A stretch of 50,227 nt of DNA from the NCBI GenBank assembly GCA_012034055.1, contig JAAUSG010000011.1:1-50227 (forward strand), in the 5' to 3' direction. The position numbers were made by a program, and so were the translations under genes. A model generated the notes under the pieces. That model was not told where the DNA came from. It ran no database searches and worked only from the letters and a program-made list of their open reading frames with translations. The DNA comes from Leptolyngbyaceae cyanobacterium RU_5_1 (GTDB taxonomy: Bacteria; Cyanobacteriota; Cyanobacteriia; Leptolyngbyales; Leptolyngbyaceae). This document shows positions 27,041 to 35,172 of this stretch, one piece after another (position 1 is the stretch's first letter; each line of letters opens with the position of its first letter).

Positions 27041-28220
27041 GAACTTGATCGATCGCTTAACGATTACAAACGCTCATTTATTGGGATATGCAGGGCTACA
27101 GCAAATTTCGGTGCAACAGGATCGCATCACGTCCATTCATGCCCAAGCTGGTGTGGCTCTTCCTGCCTCCGAAACGACCCAAACGCTAGACCTTGCAGGA
27201 GACTGGCTTTCTCTCGGAGGCATCGATTTGCAAATCAACGGCGCACTCGGTTTAGCATTTCCTGAATTAAACCCAAGCAACAGCGACAAGCTAAATGCGA
27301 TCGCTGAATTTCTCTGGCAACAGGGCGTCGATGCCTTTCTACCAACCCTCGTAACCACTTCAGTGGAGAACATCCAGCGATCGCTCTCCACTATTTCAAA
27401 ATTCAAAATTCAAAATTCAAAATTCAAAATTCAGAACGCTGCTCAGATCTTGGGAGTGCATTTAGAGGGGCCCTTCCTCAATCCCGAAAAACGGGGTGCC
27501 CATCCGCAGGGCTATTTGTTGCCGCTGACGATTGAGAATGTGAAACGAGTGTTGGGTGATTATGCCAGCCTGGTGAACATCATCACCCTGGCTCCCGAAT
27601 TGGATGAAATGGGCGATGTGATCCCGTACTTGCGATCGCTGGGCATCACCGTCAGTCTGGGACACTCACTGGCAACGGCAACTCAGGCGCGGCAGGCATT
27701 TAGCCAGGGAGCAACGATGGTTACCCATGCTTTCAATGCGATGCCGCCGCTCCACCATCGAGAACCCGGATTATTAGGAGCTGCGATCGCCCATCCCAAT
27801 GTCCACTGTGGATTAATTGCCGATGGTCAGCACATTGTCCCAATCATGGCAGACATTCTGCTGCGGGCTGCTCGGTACGACCAGGGCGTCTTTCTAGTCA
27901 GCGATGCCCTGGCTCCGTTGGGGTTGCCCGATGGAATCTATCCTTGGGACACGCGTCAAATTGAAGTTATCCACGGAACCGCACGACTGCCGGATGGCAC
28001 TCTAGCAGGAACCACCCTACCGCTAGTGGTGGGCGTCCAAAACCTGGTGAAATGGGGAATTTGTGACGTAGAGCAGGCGATCGCCCTGGCCACCACCGCT
28101 CCTCGCACTGCGATCGGTCTTGCCAGCGACTACATCGGGCAACCCGCCCACCTGCTCCGCTGGCACCTGTCGGCGTCTGGAGAGTTAAGTTGGGAACGAA
28201 TGGCGAATGGCAATCCGTAG
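27033..28220 (+). CDS. nagA: N-acetylglucosamine-6-phosphate deacetylase
   Basis: A 395-residue amidohydrolase that removes acetate from GlcNAc-6-phosphate in amino-sugar recycling. The metal-site signatures are intact: HLEGPFLNPEKRGAH, SLGHSLATATQA, THAFNAMPPLHHREPG and LVSDALAPLG. Five TTCAAAA heptamers (27395-27429) sit inside the coding region. They encode a tandem seven-residue unit, SKFKIQN twice, between helix and strand just before HLEGPF, and the frame is preserved. The start is probably TTG 27033 or TTG 27045; no ATG is available. Confidence 0.9.
   Translation: MIRNLIDRLTITNAHLLGYAGLQQISVQQDRITSIHAQAGVALPASETTQTLDLAGDWLSLGGIDLQINGALGLAFPELNPSNSDKLNAIAEFLWQQGVDAFLPTLVTTSVENIQRSLSTISKFKIQNSKFKIQNAAQILGVHLEGPFLNPEKRGAHPQGYLLPLTIENVKRVLGDYASLVNIITLAPELDEMGDVIPYLRSLGITVSLGHSLATATQARQAFSQGATMVTHAFNAMPPLHHREPGLLGAAIAHPNVHCGLIADGQHIVPIMADILLRAARYDQGVFLVSDALAPLGLPDGIYPWDTRQIEVIHGTARLPDGTLAGTTLPLVVGVQNLVKWGICDVEQAIALATTAPRTAIGLASDYIGQPAHLLRWHLSASGELSWERMANGNP
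27395..27429. repeat. TTCAAAA heptamer array inside nagA
   Basis: Five perfect tandem TTCAAAA units within the nagA coding sequence. Three units equal 21 bases, so the array is translated as a repeating heptapeptide and does not by itself break the frame. Confidence 0.85.
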
Positions 28221-28296
28221 CGCTTCAATTCGTAATTCGTAATTCAAAATTCGGTAGGATTAGCCTATTGCAAACACGAGACAGAAAATAGGCTTT

Positions 28297-28983
28297 ATGA
28301 CCGCAGCAGATGATAAGACGATTGTGCGAGAGTATTTCAATGCAACTGGGTTCGATCGCTGGCGCAGAATTTACGGCGATGGTGAAGTGAATAAAGTTCA
28401 GCTCGACATTCGCACAGGGCACCAGCAAACGGTTGATACGGTTCTGGATTGGCTGAGAGCTGATCATAATCTGGCTGGATTGACGATCTGTGATGCGGGC
28501 TGCGGCGTTGGTAGCCTTAGCATTCCGTTGGCGCAAGCAGGGGCGATCGTCTTTGCCAGCGACATTTCCGAGAAGATGGTTGGGGAAGCCAAAACGAGAG
28601 CGGAAGCGGTTCTTACTCAATCTCAAAGGCCCACGTTTGCAGTTCAGGATTTAGAGGCGCTCACAGGGCGCTATCACACCGTAATTTGTCTGGACGTGCT
28701 GATTCACTATCCCCAGGACAAAGCCGCTGAGATGATTCAGCATCTTAGCTCTCTCGCAGAGTCTCGCCTGATTCTCAGCTTTGCTCCCAAAACCGTCTTC
28801 TACAGTGTGTTGAAGAAGATCGGCGACTTCTTCCCCGGTTCCAGCAAGGCCACCCGCGCCTATCTGCACAGTGAAGCCGAGGTGGTCAAAATCCTGGAGA
28901 GCTTGGGCTGGACAGTTCAGCGTAACGGAATGACCAAAACCCGCTTCTACTTCTCCCGAATTCTGGAAGCTACCCGCTCTTAG
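28297..28983 (+). CDS. chlM: Magnesium protoporphyrin IX methyltransferase
   Basis: A 228-residue SAM-dependent methyltransferase of chlorophyll synthesis. It methylates the ring C-13 propionate of Mg-protoporphyrin IX before the cyclase step. The conserved N-terminus KTIVREYFNATGFDRWRRIYGDG is present, with SAM motif I DAGCGVGSLSIPLA near residue 67 and the C-terminal TRAYLHSEAEVVKILESLGW. The length matches cyanobacterial ChlM. The start is ATG 28297, preceded by AATTCGT-type repeats. It is on the same strand as nagA, but a shared transcript is uncertain. Confidence 0.95.
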   Translation: MTAADDKTIVREYFNATGFDRWRRIYGDGEVNKVQLDIRTGHQQTVDTVLDWLRADHNLAGLTICDAGCGVGSLSIPLAQAGAIVFASDISEKMVGEAKTRAEAVLTQSQRPTFAVQDLEALTGRYHTVICLDVLIHYPQDKAAEMIQHLSSLAESRLILSFAPKTVFYSVLKKIGDFFPGSSKATRAYLHSEAEVVKILESLGWTVQRNGMTKTRFYFSRILEATRS

Positions 28984-29089
28984 GTGATTTCTACAAGGAA
29001 AAATACCTGGTGATTTTTAAGGTGGGCAATGCTGGTGTCTCTCTTTTGCAGAGAGTATTATCGAGCTAGCCCTTTACCCTCAGTAACCC

Positions 29090-29167
29090 ATGCCGGATGA
29101 CTACATCGTGATTGTGACGGATGAAACCGATGAACTCCCCGTACCGATTGAAGGGCAACGGGGGTGA
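29090..29167 (+). pseudogene. Short remnant, possible effector-associated (Trypco-like) domain start
   Basis: The ATG at 29090 opens a 25-codon frame (MPDDYIVIVTDETDELPVP) that stops at TGA 29165. The same frame continues past the stop with EEVRKRISSLKEI. This resembles the beginning of the small beta domains often fused N-terminally to caspase-like peptidases in bacteria, but the match is from memory and weak. It is probably the degraded N-terminus of the caspase gene downstream. Confidence 0.35.
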
Positions 29168-29214
29168 GGCGAGGAAGTCCGTAAACGCATCTCTAGTTTG
29201 AAAGAAATCCGATC

Positions 29215-29772
29215 ATGCCCCTGGATGGCGATCCAGAGGATATTGAAAACACCGGCATTTCCACCCATACGATCGCCAATTACCTGCGCCGTTGTGGAGC
29301 CGATAACGCGGTGATGATTCTGGATGCCTGTCGCAATGGCGGCCAGAAAAGCGGCGAAGGTATCGGCAGACAAACCGAAGCCGAAGCCCGCCAAACCGGA
29401 GTGATCAGTCTCTTTTCCTGCAGTCCCGATCAGTATTCCTATGAACTGGACGCGATCGCCCAGGGAGCCTTTACCCACGCCCTGCTGGAAGGGTTAGGCA
29501 TTCGTGGCAGATGTGCCACCGTAGAGCGACTCAACCAGTATCTCCAACACCGAGTTCCCGAACTGGTCAGCCACCATTTAGGTCGAGTCCGGCAAACCCC
29601 CTACACGATCGCCGAACCCCTGAATCGATCGCACCTGATCCTGATGCCCCAACACGCCAACCTAGCTGATATTGCAACCTTGAAGAATGAGCGCGCGATC
29701 GCCCCTCTCGCCTTTTCAAAACCTCGGAGGTCTAAACAGTGTAATCGTGTGTTGTCTGCCAATGTCCCTTAG
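29215..29772 (+). pseudogene. Caspase-family peptidase (C14) C-terminal fragment
   Basis: A 185-residue frame carrying the latter part of a caspase p20-like domain. SGISTHTI-like strands are followed by the catalytic Cys region VMILDACRNGG, then VISLFSCSPDQYSYEL and GAFTHALLEGL. The catalytic His half (normally about 60 residues upstream) is absent, since the frame begins only about 35 residues before the Cys. With the stop-interrupted sequence just upstream, this indicates a truncated orthocaspase. After about residue 140 the sequence changes to unrelated-looking residues. Confidence 0.7.
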
Positions 29773-29819
29773 AATCTAGCAGTGTTACAGTCAATTTAGT
29801 CCTGATCGATGCATACACC

Positions 29820-30083
29820 ATGCCCAAACAACTCACGATCGCCCAGGCTCAACAACAGCTTCCTAACCTTCCTGGCGAACTGACTGACGAACCCATCATC
29901 ATCACTCAAGATGGCGTTCCTGTCATCGCTGCCCTCAGCTACGCCCACCTGACCGAACTGCTCGAAACCCTCGACATTCTCACCGATACCGAATTTGTCA
30001 CCAAACTACGCCAAAGCATTGTTCAATCTGAGCAAGGTGACACCATTTCCTGGGAGAACGCGAAAGTACAACTTGGGCTATGA
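29820..30083 (+). CDS. Type II antitoxin, Phd/YefM-like
   Basis: An 87-residue protein with the Phd/YefM N-terminal DNA-binding fold (LTIAQAQQQLPNLPGEL, then EPIIITQDGVPVIAALSYAHLTELLETLDIL). A C-terminal helix that normally neutralises a RelE/ParE toxin follows. Such antitoxins repress their own operon and block the toxin. The stop overlaps the ATG of the following truncated toxin frame (ATGA), which is the normal organisation of such pairs. The start is ATG 29820. Confidence 0.82.
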   Translation: MPKQLTIAQAQQQLPNLPGELTDEPIIITQDGVPVIAALSYAHLTELLETLDILTDTEFVTKLRQSIVQSEQGDTISWENAKVQLGL

Positions 30084-30236
30084 GTATTTCGCAGTGTTCG
30101 GGCAGTTGGGCAACGCTATCGGATCGTCTACAAGGTTGAGCAAGAGCAAGTTCTTGTTCTAGTGGTTGGAATGGGTAGACACAAAGATGGAAACAAAAAA
30201 GACATTTACACACTACTAGAAAAGCTGCTTGAGTAG
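30080..30236 (+). pseudogene. RelE/ParE-type toxin, internally deleted
   Basis: The ATG overlapping the antitoxin stop opens only a few codons (MSISQ) before the frame is lost. About 15 bases later another frame encodes the C-terminal half of a RelE-type RNase ([26 protein letters not shown], then [13 protein letters not shown]), ending at TAG 30234. The N-terminal 35-40 residues are missing, so the toxin is inactive and the antitoxin is left as an orphan. Confidence 0.7.
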
Positions 30237-30347
30237 TGCGATCGCTCCTCTTTAGGTTGGATTGGGTGATGCGAAACCCGATCGCATTCCTACTTGAAGC
30301 AGAGTTAGAATAAGCGACAATTGAGAACGGTCGTGTAGAGAGTCGCC

Positions 30348-30575
30348 ATGTTGCCTGTAGAAGGGACGTTTCAAGATGGAGTTGTCCAATTGAATCAGCC
30401 TATTGCTGGGCGGGATGGGCAAAAGGTGATCATTGTGTTTTTGCAAGCAGAAAATGAATCAGCGATCGCCGATTCAGCATGGAGCAACTTTGCCCTACTA
30501 CTCAAGGAATGCCAGGTACATACGGGTATTGGTGACTTAGCCCACCAACACGATCATTATCTCCACGGAACATGA
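30348..30575 (+). CDS. Small antitoxin-like protein of a cyanobacterial TA family
   Basis: A 75-residue protein with an N-terminal beta segment (MLPVEGTFQDGVVQLNQPI, then GQKVIIVFLQ) and an acidic, His-rich tail (IGDLAHQHDHYLHGT). This pattern resembles small cyanobacterial proteins usually found immediately upstream of PIN-domain toxin genes, where they are presumed antitoxins. Here no PIN gene follows; instead its stop overlaps the hicB start (ATGA). The original toxin may have been lost. The family assignment is from pattern recognition. Confidence 0.6.
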   Translation: MLPVEGTFQDGVVQLNQPIAGRDGQKVIIVFLQAENESAIADSAWSNFALLLKECQVHTGIGDLAHQHDHYLHGT

Positions 30576-30778
30576 CCGAAATTATCTTTTTAGTCGAAGA
30601 AGACCCTGAAGGTGGGTACGTTGCCAGAGCGATCGGCGAGTCTATATTTACTCAAGGCGAGACCCTCGCAGAACTACGCGAAATGGTGCGAGATGCAGTG
30701 CAATGCCACTTCGAGGATGAGCAGCGTCCTAAACTGATCCGGCTACATATTGTTCGAGATGAAGTAATTGCCTCATGA
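30572..30778 (+). CDS. hicB: HicB-like antitoxin
   Basis: A 68-residue protein with the partial RNase H-like HicB fold: EIIFLVEEDPEGGYVARAIGESIFTQGETLAELREMVRDAV. It neutralises the HicA RNase and often represses the operon. It overlaps both neighbours by four bases (30572-30575 and 30775-30778), so translation is coupled with the upstream antitoxin-like gene and with hicA. Confidence 0.82.
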   Translation: MTEIIFLVEEDPEGGYVARAIGESIFTQGETLAELREMVRDAVQCHFEDEQRPKLIRLHIVRDEVIAS

Positions 30779-31014
30779 AGCTACCGCGAGATTTGACTGG
30801 GCAAGAGTTGGCAAAATCTCTGGAAACTCTTGGATATATGATTGCTCGTCAAACAGGTAGCCATATTCGATTAACCACACAAGAAAATGGAGAACATCAC
30901 GTTACTGTTCCTAATCACAGCCCTATCAAGGTCGGAACATTAAATGCAATTTTGAAAGATATCGCTGATCACTTTGAGATAGATCGTGATGAGTTGCTCA
31001 GGAGACTTTTTTGA
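30775..31014 (+). CDS. hicA: HicA-type mRNA interferase toxin
   Basis: A 79-residue double-stranded-RNA-binding-fold toxin. MKLPRDLTGQELAKSLETLGY is followed by RQTGSHIRLTT with the catalytic His in GSHI, then HHVTVPNHSPIKVGTLNAILKDIA. It cleaves mRNA when not bound by HicB. The module looks intact in both partners. The start ATG overlaps the hicB stop. Confidence 0.88.
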   Translation: MKLPRDLTGQELAKSLETLGYMIARQTGSHIRLTTQENGEHHVTVPNHSPIKVGTLNAILKDIADHFEIDRDELLRRLF

Positions 31015-31065
31015 GAAGCGCATTAAAGGGGCGATCGCGCTCCCATGATTGCAGCGAAAGTTTAG

Positions 31066-31233
31066 GATCAAGCAGGTGACCAATTGTTTAAGCAAGGTGG
31101 GAGTAACAGCCGTGAACCTGCAAGTCGAATTCATTTGTTTGGGGGACACTCTCAACCCTTGCGTGAGTTAGTTGAGAAGACGTTAACCAAGCTTGGGGGG
31201 ACTGTGACGTGGGCAGAAGAGGCAGGGACATAA
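31066..31233 (+). pseudogene. Unidentified coding remnant
   Basis: An open frame of 55 codons ending at TAA 31231, with no ATG at its beginning (first possible start TTG 31084). The translation (for example FKQGGSNSREPASRIHLFGG and LRELVEKTLTKLGGTVTW) has the composition of a real protein C-terminus, but no family was recognised. It is probably a 5'-truncated gene. The rest of the gap to 31403 shows nothing further. Confidence 0.3.
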
Positions 31234-31403
31234 CACTGTGATTAAATCCCTGATCCTGAGCGCGATCACTGGTACGCAACCTGCGCTGATCGACCGAATC
31301 TGTAAATACAAAAAATTCACACTTCCTTTATCAAATAGGCGTACAGATTTGCTGAGTTATTCCGGAGAGGGGCGCTGGAAGTCGAAGAATTTAGCATATT
31401 TCA

Positions 31404-33857
31404 ATGGTGTATTTTAATCGCTTAGCCTTTGACACCCAACCCAACCGTCATACCCCGATAGTTCGGAGTGTTCTAATGTCAAATCTGGTATCCCATATCA
31501 CTGTCAACTATCCAGAACTTAACAAACCTCTGGATGGGCGCTATCAAGTTGTTGAAATTCTAACTGCTAGATTGTGGGGCCGAACTTATTTGGCTCAAGA
31601 CCTGCGCCGCCCCAGCCAGTCGGAATGTATTATCCATCATATGAAAGCGATTCCGGCCATTCCAAACTACACCGATGTGGCGCGGTGCTTGTTTGCCAGG
31701 GAAGCGGCCATGCTAGAAGAGTTTGGCACTCATGCACAAATTCCCGAATTGTTGGCGTGCTTTGAAGACAACTATGGGTTTTATGTGGTGCAAGAGTTCA
31801 TTGTCGGGCATCCCCTTGATGCCGAACTTCAGCCCGGAATGCGCTGGAGTCCGGAGCAGGTGATTGGATTGCTCCAGGAAGCATTGGAGCCTCTGGCATT
31901 CATTCACCGCTATGGGTGTGTGCATGGCAACCTGAAACCTGACAATCTCCTGCGGCGCATGTCAGACAGTCGGCTCGTTCTGATTAATGTTGGTAGCATG
32001 CGGCAGATTCAGTTGTCTTTTCTGGTGGCCGATGGACAACCAATTCCACCCAACGAGGGTGCCCAACAGGGTTACCAGCCGATTGAACAGGTTCAAGGAT
32101 TTCTCTGTCCGGCTAGTGATGTTTATGCCCTTGGAATGATTGCTGTTCAGGCATTGACGGGAATCCATCCAACGCAATTTCAGGTGGATTTGGACGCGGG
32201 AGAGATTTTGTGGCAGAGTCACTGTCCATCCTCAACCTTTGGGCTACAGCAAGAGCTGATTGACCTGGTGAACGGCATGGTGGAGTGGGATCTGACGCAG
32301 CGATTTGCGACGGCAGGTGAAGTGTTAGATGCTCTGCAGGATTTGCTGTCAGCGATCGCGCCAATCGATGGGATGCCTACACCGTCTATTCCAACTGCGA
32401 TCGCGAATCCCCCCACGTTCATTGCGACCAACTCCAAGGTCGTTGAATCCTTCAAAGACCCGCTTGCAACGGCTGCCAATGGTGCAACCGGGGTTGAATC
32501 ACCGGATGTTGAGGCGTTTGATGCGATCGCCCCTGAGCCATCTCTCGCAACTAACGGTTCAGCCGCTGTTGAACCACCCGCGTTTAGTGAGCCGATCACC
32601 ACGCCCCCTACTCCCGCCTTACAGAATGGTTCAGCTTCTGTCAAACCTCGCCCGACGCCAATGAAGCCAATATCTGACGCCAAATCTCGATTTCAGTTAA
32701 ACCGATTATTGATCGGTGCGATCTCAAAACCCTCGGTTCGGATTGGTGTCGGCGGCACAGTGCTATCCATTGTGTTTGCCTTAATGGGTTGGAATCTACT
32801 TACGTCTCTGAACTGGGTAGAGGCGAGTAATCAAATTTGGGAAAAAGTCAATCAGAAACTTCAGAAGAAACAGCAAGCGCAGGCAAACGGACAGGCCAGT
32901 TCTAGGGCAGCGGGCAGCGTTGCCCCCCGGACTGCCAGGATGGTGATTACGAAATTGACCACGGAGTGGAGCACGGCAGCAACCGTGGTTCAGCAAGCCG
33001 AGCAAGCGCTTAACCAGGGTAAATGGGCAGAGGTACGACAACTGACCCAGGATCTGCCCAAAATTCCGTATTGGGAGCGACGCGGTGCGGCGGTTTCGCA
33101 ACAAGCCAATGGCAAAGCTGAAACTGAGGCAAACCAACTCCTGCAGACTGCCTATGATCACGCACGATCGCGGCATTTTACAGAGGCGATCGCGGTCTTG
33201 AAGCGAGTTCCGGCAGATGTTCCAGCCGCAGCGATCGCTCAAGCAAAAATCCAGGAATACACCCAAGAGCAAGCAATCAAAGCACAGTCCGATCTGCAAA
33301 AGGCATACGACCGGGCTATTGTTCGGGAGTTCACCGCCGCACTGGACTATCTTCGGAAAATCCCAACCGGTACTCCCGCCTATGCCATTGCCCAACAGAA
33401 AGTGCTTGAGTACACCCAGAAGCAGAAAATCCGGGCACAAGTCCTGTTGAGAGCCGCAAATGAAAAGGCTGCGAATCAGGATTTTTTGGCAGCGCTCACC
33501 TCACTTGAAAAAGTTTCTCAGGGCAGCCACCTTGATCCCAAAGTAGAGGTAAAAATCGCTGAATACACCGATCGCCTCAACCAGCAAGCGAACCAGTGGC
33601 TCCAAAAAGCGAATCAGCAAGCCAATTTGGGAGACATGTCCGGCGCACTGGCTTCCCTGGAAAAAGTTGCGATCGGCACCCCTGCCTATGCTCAAGCACG
33701 GGACAAGATCGCAGAATACAGCAACAGTCCAGATCGTCAACTAAACAACGAAACGATCGCCATGCAGGATACTAATGCTCTGCAAGACCTGAATCCAGGA
33801 AATTACCTGCGTGAAGTCATGCCATTTACGGCGGGTCGAACCCAAAACGTTAAATGA
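31404..33857 (+). CDS. Membrane-anchored Ser/Thr pseudokinase with four 51-residue repeats
   Basis: An 817-residue protein. Residues 45-310 have a eukaryotic-type kinase fold, but the catalytic loop reads HGNLKPDN (174-181) instead of HRD, and DFG is replaced by NVG (195-197). Both essential Asp residues are therefore Asn, and phosphotransfer is unlikely. A Pro/Ala/Thr-rich linker and one membrane helix (about 449-470, TVLSIVFALMGWNLL) follow. The C-terminal 330 residues include four tandem 51-residue helical repeats, each ending KI-EYT or similar (about residues 574-780). It is probably a scaffold or sensor. An alternative start is ATG 31476. Confidence 0.82.
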   Translation: MVYFNRLAFDTQPNRHTPIVRSVLMSNLVSHITVNYPELNKPLDGRYQVVEILTARLWGRTYLAQDLRRPSQSECIIHHMKAIPAIPNYTDVARCLFAREAAMLEEFGTHAQIPELLACFEDNYGFYVVQEFIVGHPLDAELQPGMRWSPEQVIGLLQEALEPLAFIHRYGCVHGNLKPDNLLRRMSDSRLVLINVGSMRQIQLSFLVADGQPIPPNEGAQQGYQPIEQVQGFLCPASDVYALGMIAVQALTGIHPTQFQVDLDAGEILWQSHCPSSTFGLQQELIDLVNGMVEWDLTQRFATAGEVLDALQDLLSAIAPIDGMPTPSIPTAIANPPTFIATNSKVVESFKDPLATAANGATGVESPDVEAFDAIAPEPSLATNGSAAVEPPAFSEPITTPPTPALQNGSASVKPRPTPMKPISDAKSRFQLNRLLIGAISKPSVRIGVGGTVLSIVFALMGWNLLTSLNWVEASNQIWEKVNQKLQKKQQAQANGQASSRAAGSVAPRTARMVITKLTTEWSTAATVVQQAEQALNQGKWAEVRQLTQDLPKIPYWERRGAAVSQQANGKAETEANQLLQTAYDHARSRHFTEAIAVLKRVPADVPAAAIAQAKIQEYTQEQAIKAQSDLQKAYDRAIVREFTAALDYLRKIPTGTPAYAIAQQKVLEYTQKQKIRAQVLLRAANEKAANQDFLAALTSLEKVSQGSHLDPKVEVKIAEYTDRLNQQANQWLQKANQQANLGDMSGALASLEKVAIGTPAYAQARDKIAEYSNSPDRQLNNETIAMQDTNALQDLNPGNYLREVMPFTAGRTQNVK

Positions 33858-33958
33858 AGTTTTTTCGCAGCGAACACCGTTTCATCCGGAATCTTTCGGA
33901 AACAACCGATAAATGGAAAGTGATTTGCTCTAATAGCCGATGTTGCCATGAAGTCGCC

Positions 33959-34192
33959 ATGAAACCACTGTCTCTTAAAACCATCATTCCAGCGACGGCG
34001 ATCGCTGTGGGAGCGACAGCGATCGCCAGCCAACCCAGCCATGCCTATGGTCACGATTATTCCAACTTCAGGGACTGCTCTTATCGTCACACTCGCATTC
34101 AGATTCCTTCCCTAGAACGAGCTTATCGTCGCAGTGCTCCCAGCTATCACTATGTCTATTACTACATCGCTCGTCCAAAGTACCTGATTTAG
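33959..34192 (+). CDS. Small secreted Tyr/His-rich protein
   Basis: A 77-residue protein beginning MKPLSLKTIIPATAIAVGATAIA, a signal peptide with likely cleavage at SHA before YGHDYSN. The mature peptide of about 45 residues is rich in Tyr, His, Ser and Arg (SYHYVYYYIARPKYLI). The frame extends upstream to 33854, but the signal peptide supports the ATG at 33959. No family is recognised. It follows the pseudokinase gene on the same strand. Confidence 0.5.
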   Translation: MKPLSLKTIIPATAIAVGATAIASQPSHAYGHDYSNFRDCSYRHTRIQIPSLERAYRRSAPSYHYVYYYIARPKYLI

Positions 34193-34208
34193 AGGGGCTA
34201 GGGCTGGT

Positions 34209-34336
34209 TGACTGACAAATCTTTTTTGTAGGTTGGGCTGAACCCGTGAAACTCAACGCTAGCCTTGGCTTGTTGGGTTACGCTATCGCTAACTCAACCT
34301 ACGCAAGAATCGGAGTTTCGAGAGTTTTGTCAGTCA
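34209..34336. mobile_element. MITE-like element family 4
   Basis: A 128-bp non-coding segment with 11-bp perfect terminal inverted repeats (TGACTGACAAA and TTTGTCAGTCA). Its interior forms a second inverted pair, GTAGGTTG and CAACCTAC, around the familiar cyanobacterial GGTTGGGCTGAACCC-type repeat. It could be a small transposon relative or a composite of two dispersed repeats. Confidence 0.55.
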
Positions 34337-34631
34337 CTCAGGGGGCTATGGGTTAGGGATTGAGAGCTAAGGGTTTTTGAGAAGCCCTTCTATAAATTGT
34401 GCAGTAGCCGGATAGCCCTCGTAAACGCTCTAAATCAAGCGGCAGAGGGGCATTTTTGCTGCGTAAAAATCGATTGTTGCAACTCAGTCATTCCTTCCAA
34501 CTGCCCAGTCCCTAGCCCTAACCCCTAACCCCTAGCCCCTCCTACGGCCCTCAAAACCGCTAAACGTTCCCACCCAACCCCTCAAGCATCACCCTATCCT
34601 TGTCCACACCTGTAGTGCCTTGGCGTGAGGC
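34337..34631. other. Intergenic region, nothing firm
   Basis: It contains a few GGGATTG and CCCTAAC/CCCCTAG-type heptamers (about 34351-34375 and 34500-34545) and otherwise no recognised gene or signal. Confidence 0.5.
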
Positions 34632-35081
34632 ATGCCACCAAAAGCAGAACTGAAACCCCATCTATCGATTGACGAGCTAAAGACTCGATATCGACAAACA
34701 AAAGACACCTCCGAAGCCCGTCGGTGGCAGTTACTTCATTTAGTTGCCCAAGATTGGACAATTAAGCAAGCGGCCCAAGCCGTGGATTTGAATTATGACT
34801 ATGCCAAGGAGATTGTCCGGCGCTATAACCACGAGGGCCCCGATGCCGTCAAAAACCGCAGCCTGAAGCGGAAAGTTTCGCCGCGATCGCTCCTGACCGT
34901 AGAACAGCAGCAAGAACTGAAGCAGATTTTGCAGGAGCCAGCCCCGGATGGCGGCGACTGGTCGGGACCCAAAGTGGCGCGTTGGATTGCCGAAAAGACC
35001 GGGCGATCGCACGTCTGGCCCCAGCGGGGGTGGGACTATCTGAAACGCCTGAGCAACGGATCTCAGTACCACTCCGAATAG
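34632..35081 (+). mobile_element. IS630-type transposase N-terminal fragment
   Basis: A 149-residue frame containing the helix-turn-helix part of an IS630/Tc1-type transposase. Examples are RRWQLLHLVAQDWTIKQAAQAVDLNYDYAKEIVRRYN, the linker GPDAVKNRSLKRK, and the second winged-helix region PKVARWIAEKTGRSHVWPQRGWDYLKRL. The sequence then leaves the family and stops. The DDE catalytic domain and insertion-sequence ends were not found, so it is a truncated, non-autonomous copy. Confidence 0.72.
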
Positions 35082-35120
35082 ATGCGTAAGCTGTGGCGCA
35101 TCTGATCACCCTCCACCTTC

Positions 35121-35172
35121 GTAGAGACGCGTTCGCGCAGCGTGTCCGCAGGACTCTTAATCGCGTCTCTAC
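35121..35172. repeat. Inverted copy A of a GTAGAGACGCG repeat
   Basis: A 52-bp unit with GTAGAGACGCG and CGCGTCTCTAC at its ends, each unit thus a hairpin. It is the reverse complement of the copy at 36540-36591 with one mismatch, the identity continuing about six bases farther toward the gene (TCTTTA). The last bases include the stop codon of the ATPase gene. Confidence 0.8.

Noticed and set aside
34632..35081. A complete IS630 insertion sequence
   Set aside because: Only the helix-turn-helix half is present; no DDE domain or matching terminal repeats were found.
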